A stretch of DNA of 12,063 bases. Origin: an uncultured Collinsella sp. GTDB lineage: Bacteria; Actinomycetota; Coriobacteriia; Coriobacteriales; Coriobacteriaceae. The translations under genes and the position numbers were made by a program. Below the pieces are notes generated by a model. The model was not told the origin of the DNA and did not search any database. It was given only the letters and a program-made list of their open reading frames with translations. The stretch spans positions 1-12,063 of the forward strand of contig CAKTWE010000053.1 of NCBI GenBank assembly GCA_934630385.1. Direction: 5' to 3'. Positions 6,129 through 12,063 of the stretch are shown here, one piece after another (position 1 is the stretch's first letter; every line of letters starts with the position of its first letter).

Positions 6129-7805
6129 ATGAAGACCTGGTATCCCGAAGCAGACCTCGTTATCCAGCACGCAAAGATCTACACGGTCGCTATTACTTGC
6201 GATGAGGTCAAAGCTGGCAAGACCGATTTCCCCATCATCGAGGATGGCGGGGTCGCCGCTAAGGACGGTAAGATCATCGCCGTGGGCGGCGCAGCCGATG
6301 TCGAGGGGCTCATCGGTGAGAACACCAACGTGATTGATGCAACCGGCCAGATCATGACTCCCGGTTTCGTCGAGTGCCATATGCATGCCAAGTGGACGGG
6401 CGAACAGCTGCTCAACCTTGACTTCCAGGGCGTTACGAGCCGCCAGGCCATCCTTGATGCCGTGGCTGAGAAGGCCGCCAGCACGCCCGATGGTGAATGG
6501 ATTGAGGGCGACGGTTGGAACGAGCTGATCTGGGAGGACAGCCAAGAACTCATCACTCGCCGCGACCTGGACGAGGTTGCACCTAACAACCCGGTGTTCC
6601 TGCTGCATATGTCGGTCCATACCATCGCCGCCAATTCCCTAGCGCTCGAGGCAGTCGGTTACACCAAGGACACCCCGCAGCCCGAGGGTGCCGAGATCGG
6701 CCATTACGACGACGGCGAACTGAACGGCATGCTGTATGAGAACGGTGCCCTGCAACCCATGCTCAAGGCCAAGCCTGCGCTCACCGATGCACAGCATATC
6801 GAGTCCCTGGAACTCATTGGCAAGAAGCTCAACTCTTTCGGCATCACAAGTGCCATCGACGCCAACCTCAACTTTAAACAGCTGCATATCTATAACGATG
6901 CCCGCAAGCAGGACAAGTTGACCTATCGTGCCAACCTCATGTTCTATCTGGACCCGCAATTCGGTTCGTTCGAGGACAACCTGCGCCGTATCGAGGAGAT
7001 GCCCTGTGTTACCGGCTTCGGCGATGACATGCTCAAACTCAATGGCTGCAAGGTGACGCTCGACGGTATCACCGCCGCCGGCACTGCCGCCATGAAGCGT
7101 CGCGAGTACCGTCAACGCCCGGGCTACTACGGCGATACTATCTACACTCAGGAAGAGATTGACACCCTAGTGTGCAAGGCGACCGAGCTTGGCTGGCAGT
7201 TTGGCATTCACACCATCGGCGACCTCTCCGAGGACCGTGCGCTCCATGCGTACCAGGAGGCCAACAAGATTCGCCCTGTCAAGGACCTGCGCCACTACAT
7301 CATCCACTATCAGCTGCCCTACGAGGAGCAGTGGCCCATCATGCAAGAGCTCGGTATCGGCGTGTGCCTGCAGCCCACGCTCGTCTCGACCATGGGAGAG
7401 GCCCCGATTTTCTGGCCGGAGCAGGCCGAGCGCTTCCAGTCGGCGGGGCTCATGTTTAAGAACGGTATCCTCGCCGGCGGCAGCTCTGATAGCCCCGTCG
7501 TGAGTCCCGATCCCATGATGGGCATGTATTACGCAATCACGCGTCTGGACGAGACTACGGGCCGTACTGACATCCTCTCAAAGGGCGACGAGTCTCGCGT
7601 GACGCCGATCCAGGCTCTGGTTATGTACACCAAGAACTCCGCATTCTTCAGCCATGACGACGACAAGATGGGTTCCGTAGAGGTGGGCAATTTTGCCGAC
7701 CTGTGCCTGTTCGACGAGGACTTTATCACGGGTGACGTCGAGAACTACCGTACTACCAAGGTTGCCAAGACAATCCTGGGCGGCAAAGTCGTCTACGAGC
7801 GCTAA
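6129..7805 (+). CDS. Amidohydrolase family 3 (YtcJ-like) metal-dependent hydrolase
   Basis: The 558-residue product begins with a small N-terminal part (about 5-75, with VAAKDGKIIAVG and IDATGQIMTPGF) and continues into the metallohydrolase barrel. Likely metal or catalytic residues are H84 and H86 in VECHMHA, K303 in MLKLNGCK, H361 in HTIGD, H393 in IIHYQ, and D454 in GGSSDSPV. The C-terminus closes the N-terminal part with VGNFADLCLFDED and GGKVVYER. The family cleaves C-N bonds, often in amides, ureas or imides; the substrate cannot be read from the sequence. The usual HxH context in this family is PGFxDxHxH, so ECHMH is a mild variation. There is no signal peptide, so it acts in the cytoplasm. 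GGAGGT (6116-6121) sets the ATG at 6129 rather than the in-frame ATG at 6114. It is followed 73 bp later by an MFS gene, probably co-transcribed. Confidence 0.9.
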   Translation: MKTWYPEADLVIQHAKIYTVAITCDEVKAGKTDFPIIEDGGVAAKDGKIIAVGGAADVEGLIGENTNVIDATGQIMTPGFVECHMHAKWTGEQLLNLDFQGVTSRQAILDAVAEKAASTPDGEWIEGDGWNELIWEDSQELITRRDLDEVAPNNPVFLLHMSVHTIAANSLALEAVGYTKDTPQPEGAEIGHYDDGELNGMLYENGALQPMLKAKPALTDAQHIESLELIGKKLNSFGITSAIDANLNFKQLHIYNDARKQDKLTYRANLMFYLDPQFGSFEDNLRRIEEMPCVTGFGDDMLKLNGCKVTLDGITAAGTAAMKRREYRQRPGYYGDTIYTQEEIDTLVCKATELGWQFGIHTIGDLSEDRALHAYQEANKIRPVKDLRHYIIHYQLPYEEQWPIMQELGIGVCLQPTLVSTMGEAPIFWPEQAERFQSAGLMFKNGILAGGSSDSPVVSPDPMMGMYYAITRLDETTGRTDILSKGDESRVTPIQALVMYTKNSAFFSHDDDKMGSVEVGNFADLCLFDEDFITGDVENYRTTKVAKTILGGKVVYER

Positions 7806-7824
7806 GTCGCTGCGCGTTGCCTGG

Positions 7825-7857
7825 GCCGGGAGGGACGAGTACCCTCCCGGCGCTTTT
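7825..7857 (+). terminator. Terminator-like hairpin inside the amidohydrolase-MFS unit
   Basis: GCCGGGAGGG (7825-7834) pairs perfectly with CCCTCCCGGC (7842-7851) around a 7-nt loop, followed by GC and TTTT (7854-7857). It lies in the 73-bp gap before the MFS gene. No clear promoter follows, so it may be a leaky terminator or an RNA-stabilising hairpin that sets the expression ratio of the two genes. Confidence 0.65.
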
Positions 7858-7878
7858 ACACCAATCGAGGAGAACAAC

Positions 7879-9081
7879 ATGTCTGCTATGCATAAGACCT
7901 CTGCAAAGGGGTGGGCGGCCTGTCTTGCCGCAATCTTTGGCGGCATGGCCCTGGCCCTGCTGCAGAATAAGCTCACGCCCGTGATGAACGTCATCATGGA
8001 TGCGTTCAATATCGATATGGCCATGGCTGGCCTGCTGTCGACGATCTTTACCGTCATGGGCGTTATCATGGCGCTGCCCGCGGCAGGCATGCTCAAGAAA
8101 TTTGGTCCCCGCACTTCCGGCCTCATTGCGTTCGCTTGCGCCATCGCTGGCTCGGTTCTCGGTATTATGACCGAGAACGTTACCGTGATGCTCGTGAGCC
8201 GTGTGGTCGAGGGAACGGGCATCGGCATTATCGCTGTCTTGGCCCCGTCCGTCATTTCTATGTGGTTCCCACCCGAGAAGCGCGGCCTCCCCATGGGTAT
8301 CTGGGGTTCCTGGATGATGGTCTCGCAGACGGCCCTCTTCTTCACCGGCACTTCGATTACGGATTCATGGGGCTGGCGCGGTATGTGGGTGCTCGGCATT
8401 GTCGTGTGCGTGATCGCGGCCGTGCTTTTCGCTGTCTTCGTCAAGAGTCCTGATCCAGAGGAGAACTATGCCGATGTCGAGGCCGAAGGTGTCACGGTCA
8501 TAGGCGGCATCAAAAGCCTGCCGCAGTGGCTGCTCGCCGTGTCGGCGCTCTGCTACACCTTCTGCTGCTTCACCTTTGCCAATTGGATCTCGAGCTATTG
8601 GATCGAGGTCACCGATTGGGGTGCAGGCAGGGTCGGTAACTGGGTCGGAATCCTGTTTCTAGTTGAGATGATCTATACCTGGATTGTTGGCGCAGTGCTC
8701 GACCGCATCCACAATCGCAAGATTGTCGGCATTATCGGCTTGCTTGTCTACGGTGCTCTTGGCGTCGCGGCCTTTACGGCGACGGCGGAGCCCATAATCT
8801 ACGTGTTCACGTTCACATATACCATTTTCGAGGCCCTGGCTGTGACCGCGATCTGGGCAATCGCTCCCGAGACCGCCAAAGATCCGCGCTATGCGGGCGT
8901 GGCATTGGGCGTGCTGAACATCGGCCTAAATCTGGGTACACTGCTTTCGGCCCCGGTTTCCGGTGCAATCCAGCAACAGTTCGGTTGGATTGGTGTCGCT
9001 GCCTCGTTCTGTGCTGTCGCCGTCGTGGGCGCTGTCGCGCTGTTCACTGTCAAGATGCCTAGGGCGGTTGTGTCCGAGTAA
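7879..9081 (+). CDS. Major facilitator superfamily transporter
   Basis: The 400-residue product has about twelve hydrophobic segments, the usual MFS size. It has a basic loop after the second helix (GMLKKFGPRTSG, about 70-81). The stretch at about 108-150 (SRVVEGTGIGIIAVLAPSVI, then WFPPEKRG and IWGSWMM) is typical of MFS carriers of the CynX/NarK-like type. A polar central loop (about 190-210) separates the two six-helix halves. The substrate is unknown; its position after the amidohydrolase suggests uptake of that enzyme's substrate or export of a product. GAGGAG (7867-7872) lies six bases before ATG. The reading frame stays open upstream to 7693, but that part overlaps the amidohydrolase and is not coding. 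Confidence 0.92.
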   Translation: MSAMHKTSAKGWAACLAAIFGGMALALLQNKLTPVMNVIMDAFNIDMAMAGLLSTIFTVMGVIMALPAAGMLKKFGPRTSGLIAFACAIAGSVLGIMTENVTVMLVSRVVEGTGIGIIAVLAPSVISMWFPPEKRGLPMGIWGSWMMVSQTALFFTGTSITDSWGWRGMWVLGIVVCVIAAVLFAVFVKSPDPEENYADVEAEGVTVIGGIKSLPQWLLAVSALCYTFCCFTFANWISSYWIEVTDWGAGRVGNWVGILFLVEMIYTWIVGAVLDRIHNRKIVGIIGLLVYGALGVAAFTATAEPIIYVFTFTYTIFEALAVTAIWAIAPETAKDPRYAGVALGVLNIGLNLGTLLSAPVSGAIQQQFGWIGVAASFCAVAVVGAVALFTVKMPRAVVSE

Positions 9082-9109
9082 AACTGTTTTGGCTCATTTC
9101 CTTTCCGGA

Positions 9110-9138
9110 AGGCCCGATGCGCTTGACGTGCCGGGCCT
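9110..9138 (+). terminator. Possible hairpin terminator after the MFS gene
   Basis: AGGCCCG (9110-9116) pairs with CGGGCCT (9132-9138), and GCGC (9119-9122) pairs with GTGC (9128-9131) after a 2-nt bulge. No T-run follows, so it is at best a weak or factor-assisted terminator. It lies 28 bp beyond the MFS stop codon. Confidence 0.4.
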
Positions 9139-9199
9139 CCTTCGCGGTGCTCAATTTTCATGCAAAAACGAGCAACGTTCGAGTGTTCTCGGAGATGTT

Positions 9200-9229
9200 T
9201 TGCGTGGACAGGGGCGAGCGTTGTACCAT
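9200..9229 (+). promoter_or_regulatory. Possible promoter of the JetD-like gene
   Basis: TTGCGT (9200-9205) and TACCAT (9224-9229) are 18 bp apart, giving a start near 9236 and a leader of about 28 nt before the GTG start. The match is weak and was judged by eye. Confidence 0.3.
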
Positions 9230-9263
9230 GTGGACATATATGTGTGCATATGAAAGGGGCCCC

Positions 9264-11456
9264 GTGGCCAAGACGGTATATTCCGATAACCAACAAAATG
9301 TCGATGCTCTGGCTGAGCGTCTGAGCGGACAAACGTCGCTTTCTGCCGAGCGGGCAAAGCTGGTTGCCTACGACCTGCTCTGCCGCAAGGCACTCAAGAT
9401 TAAGTCGAGCGCGCTGGCACAGATTTTCCGCTCCGTCGATAAGGAATGTGACACCAAGGCGATGCGCGATGAGCTCATCGCGGCAAAGATTGTGACCAAG
9501 ATCGAGGGCAGCGGCATTAATGGTCGCCCTGCCTTCTACACCATTAATGCCGAGATCCACGATGCCCAGGAGCAGCCCGTCGAGGTCGCCGAAGGGGCTG
9601 GCGCTGAGGATTCCGTTGAGACGGCTACCGTGGAAGAAGCTGCTTCGCGCGAGCATATCGATACCGATGAGCTGCTCGATGAGAACGTCGTTCGCGCTTT
9701 TACCGCCAAGGCGGGTCGCGGTGGCTTTGGCGGGGGCGGCAAGCGCGATGCGCAGCGCCGCGCTCAGCAGGAGCGCTTCCGTCGCGCCGTTGCTCAAAAG
9801 GATGAGCTCGATACCGAGGCTGCTGAGATCGAGGTCGCTGTCGAATCGCAGAAGCCCGCGAAGGAGCAAAAGCCCGTGGAGGCCCAAGAGCCCAAGCGCC
9901 GTCGCGGTGCTCACTTTAAGGCTGCACAGCAGGATGTCGTGCATGAGGTCGAAGAGCCTTCCGAGGTTGCAGACGATGTTGAAGAGTCTGCCAAGAGGGC
10001 TCCGGGTTCGTGTCGTCCCGGCCGCGGTTTTGCGGGACGCGCATATCCCGTAAAGCGTCAGGAGAAGGGCGAGCCGGCTTCGACCGCTCAGGCCGAGAAG
10101 GCCGAACAAACCGAGAAAACCGTTGAGCCGGCGGCTCGCGAGCAGCAAGCTTCCGAGTCACAGCCTGCGGCTGACACCGAGGTCAAAGCTCAACAGACTG
10201 CTGATAAGCAGGCGGGGGAGAGCGCCTCAGGCAAGCCCCGCCGTCGTCGTCACCGCGGCGGTCGTGGCTCAAATGCCGAGGCCGTGGCCGAGAAGGCAGC
10301 GACACAAAACGGAGACGAGAAGGTCGAGACCCCGGTGGAGCAGGTCAAGCGTCAGCCGGCGAAGGAGGCCAAGTCCGATCGTCCGCAAAAGCGCTCGTCC
10401 GCGCCCAAGCAGGAACGCAATACCCGGGCAGATTCCAAGCGTAAGCCCCGTGCACAGGCTGAGCCTGCCGCGGCTGATAATGCTGCCCAGCGGTCTGAGT
10501 CGACCGTCCACGGCGAGGTTTCGGCGTTTGCCCTGGCCCGCGTACTGGGCAGGCAGCTGCTCAAGGTTGTCCCCACGCCTATGGCACTCTCCAAGATCAA
10601 GGAGCAGCAGACCCAGATTGTAAAGGTTGAAGGCAAGGACGGTAAAAAGACGCCGCAGCGCGCTCAGCACAATGAAATGTCCAATCGCAAAATCGCTGAG
10701 GAGATTGCGATTATCCAGGCATGGATTGAACAGAACCGCGGTGCCGATACGCCGGTTGCCTCGCGTCGCCAGCGTGCCTACCAGATCTTCAACGATGAGA
10801 AGGCCTTCGACGGCAAGCATGGTGAGCGCCTGATCAGGCGCATGACCGAAAAGGGCATCAGCATGCAGGCAATCAAGGTTGCTCCCAACCGTCCTGTGCA
10901 CTTTACGGGCTTCTTTACGCTGGGCGCCGACAAGCCGTTCATTATGGTCGAGAACCTGGATACCTATGACGAGATCGTCAAACTCCTGCGCGGACGCAAA
11001 CATGCCAAGCTTTTTGGTACTAAGGTAGGCGGCGTAATCTTTGGCGGCGGCTGCAAGGCGAGCGTCTCGCATGCACTTGATGATTATCTGGCGGAGATCG
11101 GCTATCGCTTTAGCTATCTCTACTACGTGGGCGACATCGATCGAGAGGGCGCGCGTATTGTCGAGCAGGCTCGCAACGCCAACGTCGTTGAGATTCGCCT
11201 GCATGCCGGAATGTATCGCGCCATGCTTGCCGAGCATAAGCGTCGCGTGAAGGCGGGCGGCGAGTGCGAGCCCGCGGCGGCCAACCAGGGCGTGCCGCAG
11301 AATCTGGCGGCCACGATTAAAGACCTGCCCATGGTTACGCGCGTGCAGTTCCGCAACGTGCTGCGCGAGGGCGGACGAATTCCGCAGGAGATCCTGATGA
11401 CCGCCGACTATCGGGATGGCGACTCGGGAAGCTTCGACCGCATGCTGAATAATTAG
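9264..11456 (+). CDS. Toprim-like protein resembling the Wadjet JetD C-terminal/DUF2220 family, with long disordered linker
   Basis: GTG at 9264 follows AAAGGGG (9253-9259) and gives 730 residues. The alternative upstream ATGs in frame lack such a site. Residues 1-95 look like a small helical domain ending in a possible winged-helix hairpin (IVTKIEGSGINGRPAFYTI). Residues about 100-415 are low-complexity, rich in Ala, Glu, Lys, Gln and Arg, with basic or RGG-like patches at 149-166 and 325-336 (GKPRRRRHRGGRG, 323-335). Residues about 415-730 form the conserved region. MVENLDTYDE (E563), VIFGGGCKASVSHA (591-604) and YYVGDIDREGARI (D624, D626) match the Glu plus D-x-D pattern of Toprim nucleases. 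They resemble the JetD C-terminal domain, whose usual forms are VEN and WGDID. No jetA, jetB or jetC lies in the window, so a Wadjet role is not shown. Nucleic-acid binding or cleavage is inferred; family assignment rests on motif reading. Confidence 0.7.
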   Translation: MAKTVYSDNQQNVDALAERLSGQTSLSAERAKLVAYDLLCRKALKIKSSALAQIFRSVDKECDTKAMRDELIAAKIVTKIEGSGINGRPAFYTINAEIHDAQEQPVEVAEGAGAEDSVETATVEEAASREHIDTDELLDENVVRAFTAKAGRGGFGGGGKRDAQRRAQQERFRRAVAQKDELDTEAAEIEVAVESQKPAKEQKPVEAQEPKRRRGAHFKAAQQDVVHEVEEPSEVADDVEESAKRAPGSCRPGRGFAGRAYPVKRQEKGEPASTAQAEKAEQTEKTVEPAAREQQASESQPAADTEVKAQQTADKQAGESASGKPRRRRHRGGRGSNAEAVAEKAATQNGDEKVETPVEQVKRQPAKEAKSDRPQKRSSAPKQERNTRADSKRKPRAQAEPAAADNAAQRSESTVHGEVSAFALARVLGRQLLKVVPTPMALSKIKEQQTQIVKVEGKDGKKTPQRAQHNEMSNRKIAEEIAIIQAWIEQNRGADTPVASRRQRAYQIFNDEKAFDGKHGERLIRRMTEKGISMQAIKVAPNRPVHFTGFFTLGADKPFIMVENLDTYDEIVKLLRGRKHAKLFGTKVGGVIFGGGCKASVSHALDDYLAEIGYRFSYLYYVGDIDREGARIVEQARNANVVEIRLHAGMYRAMLAEHKRRVKAGGECEPAAANQGVPQNLAATIKDLPMVTRVQFRNVLREGGRIPQEILMTADYRDGDSGSFDRMLNN

Positions 11457-11459
11457 GGA

Positions 11460-11592
11460 CGTGTGGCCCCGGCGGGCCGGGCATTAAGTTTGCTGCTCTA
11501 CAGTCCTGCGCAAGACGAAGGCCACATTAAGTGGCCTTCTTTGCGTGCGGAACTCGCGACAAACTTAATGCCCGGCCCGCCGGGGCCACACG
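11460..11592. repeat. Structured repeat, copy 2, with perfect 32-bp outer inverted repeat
   Basis: The left arm (11460-11491) and right arm (11561-11592) are exact reverse complements over 32 bp. They enclose CTGCTCTACAGTCCTGC (11493-11509), a perfect 9-bp hairpin (arms 11517-11525 and 11531-11539, loop ATTAA) and GTGCGGAACTCGCGAYAAAC (11545-11564, overlapping the right arm by four bases). In addition AGTCCTGC can pair with GCGGAACT over seven of eight positions. The core recurs at 1-71 with a different but still paired inner stem. It starts three bases after the JetD-like stop codon and could end that transcript, though no T-run follows. It could also be a structured RNA or a mobile palindromic unit. 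Confidence 0.85.
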
Positions 11593-11690
11593 GCACTTGG
11601 TTGTCGCAAGCGGCTCGCTTTTCGGAACTGGGCTGATGGACACGTTCCAAAATCTACCACAGTCGCTGTACGGGGTGTCTATAAAGAGCC

Positions 11691-11920
11691 GTGGTCAAAA
11701 AACATCAAATATGAGTACTGGTGCTCTTTTGGTAGCAGAAATTTTGACCTCATATTAGATGATTTGACGTGTCGATCAAGCAGATATGCTGCCGTATCTC
11801 CTCAAGTGTTCAATAAAAGATAATCTTGATGCGAATTAATCTCATTAACAGCTTCTTTTATTAACGTAAATAATGTAGCTACAACGGTAGCAGTACTCAT
11901 ATTTGCTGTATTTTGGCCAC
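11691..11920. repeat. Diverged 30-bp inverted repeat pair flanking AT-rich DNA
   Basis: The 30 bases at 11691-11720 and the reverse complement of 11891-11920 agree at 27 of 30 positions, including a shared CAAATATGAGTACTG. The arms face each other across 170 bp. Each arm is itself followed inward by related sequence (TGGTGC and TGCTACC). Inside is a weaker inverted repeat, AATAAAAGA with TCTTTTATT. The arrangement resembles the ends of a small non-autonomous mobile unit or a pair of facing regulatory sites. No target-site duplication could be identified with confidence. Confidence 0.65.
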
Positions 11921-11953
11921 AGCCCTTCGGAAGGTCCTCGAAAATAGCTCCGT

Positions 11954-11986
11954 CCCGGCACTTTAGGAACGTCCCTAAGTGCCGGG
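11954..11986. repeat. Palindromic hairpin, REP-like
   Basis: CCCGGCACTTTAGG (11954-11967) pairs with CCTAAGTGCCGGG (11974-11986) over 13 bp with one bulged T and a 6-nt loop AACGTC. There is no T-run on either strand, so it is not a classical intrinsic terminator. It may be an intergenic palindromic repeat. Confidence 0.6.
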
Positions 11987-12063
11987 GGTGGCGCGCGCAG
12001 ACGTGGTGTAAGAGCGTCCCGAGGTCCGTCGCTGCAAGTCCCGATGTTACTCCTTCTTGAGAC

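Larger units (their letters stand above)
11593..12063. other. AT-rich intergenic region with repeats, no convincing gene
   Basis: The 470 bp after the structured element are clearly AT-richer than the genes up to about 11920, then return to high GC. Short ORFs exist (for example 32 residues on the minus strand at 11900-11802) but lack ribosome binding sites and recognisable domains. The region holds the inverted repeat at 11691-11920 and a palindrome at 11954-11986. An AAGGAG on the minus strand near 12054 has no start codon at a suitable distance. Confidence 0.6.

Noticed and set aside
9264..11456. A complete Wadjet anti-plasmid system
   Set aside because: Only a JetD-like C-terminal region is present; no JetA, JetB or JetC gene lies upstream, where unrelated transporter and hydrolase genes are found.
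11531..11758. 75-codon plus-strand ORF after the JetD-like gene
   Set aside because: It begins inside the structured hairpin element, has no ribosome binding site, and its end runs into the inverted repeat.
11802..11900. 32-codon minus-strand ORF starting in the inverted repeat arm
   Set aside because: No Shine-Dalgarno sequence, no recognisable domain, and the start region is explained by the repeat.
1..12063. CRISPR array, tRNA or rRNA genes
   Set aside because: No regularly spaced direct repeats and no tRNA cloverleaf or rRNA signature were seen in reading both strands.

Overview
This window most likely comes from a high-GC gut actinobacterium of the class Coriobacteriia, probably Collinsella or a close relative. 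The evidence is indirect: C/G-ending codons, Shine-Dalgarno-led genes, a LuxR-type regulator fused to a long multi-pass membrane region (a protein type characteristic of Coriobacteriia), and several AT-rich or palindromic intergenic repeats. No rRNA, tRNA, CRISPR array, transposase or phage gene is visible.

Layout, left to right. Positions 1-468 hold part of a structured repeat, a good sigma70-type promoter, a tiny leader ORF rich in Ile/Val codons, and a strong intrinsic terminator. All of this lies in front of a cstA-type transporter gene (469-2358), which looks controlled by transcription attenuation. A bidirectional terminator separates it from a convergent membrane-anchored LuxR regulator (2430-3887, minus). 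Divergent from that is a very small LuxR-type protein (4064-4411, plus). Between the two lies a 19-bp palindrome placed like a LuxR box. A second bidirectional terminator separates the small regulator from a convergent polytopic membrane protein of unrecognised family (4486-5715, minus). A 413-bp divergent control region with an 11-bp-arm inverted repeat follows. Then come an amidohydrolase (6129-7805) and an MFS transporter (7879-9081), apparently one transcription unit with a terminator-like hairpin between them.

The last gene (9264-11456, GTG start) encodes a 730-residue protein. It has a probable winged-helix-like N-terminus, about 350 residues of charged, RGG-containing disordered sequence, and a C-terminal Toprim-like region resembling the JetD C-terminal/DUF2220 family of Wadjet systems. 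No jetA, jetB or jetC is present within the window. A 133-bp element follows its stop codon directly: a perfect 32-bp inverted repeat enclosing a conserved core. The same core occurs at the window's left edge, with compensating changes in its inner stem. The remaining 470 bp are AT-rich and hold another diverged inverted repeat but no convincing gene.

Working model (inference): 2430-9081 is a regulated uptake and hydrolysis cluster for an unidentified amide or cyclic-amide compound. Two transporters flank a YtcJ-like hydrolase, and the two LuxR-type proteins are candidate regulators. cstA forms a separate unit that may respond to branched-chain amino-acid supply. The JetD-like gene and the structured repeats are the least explained parts.
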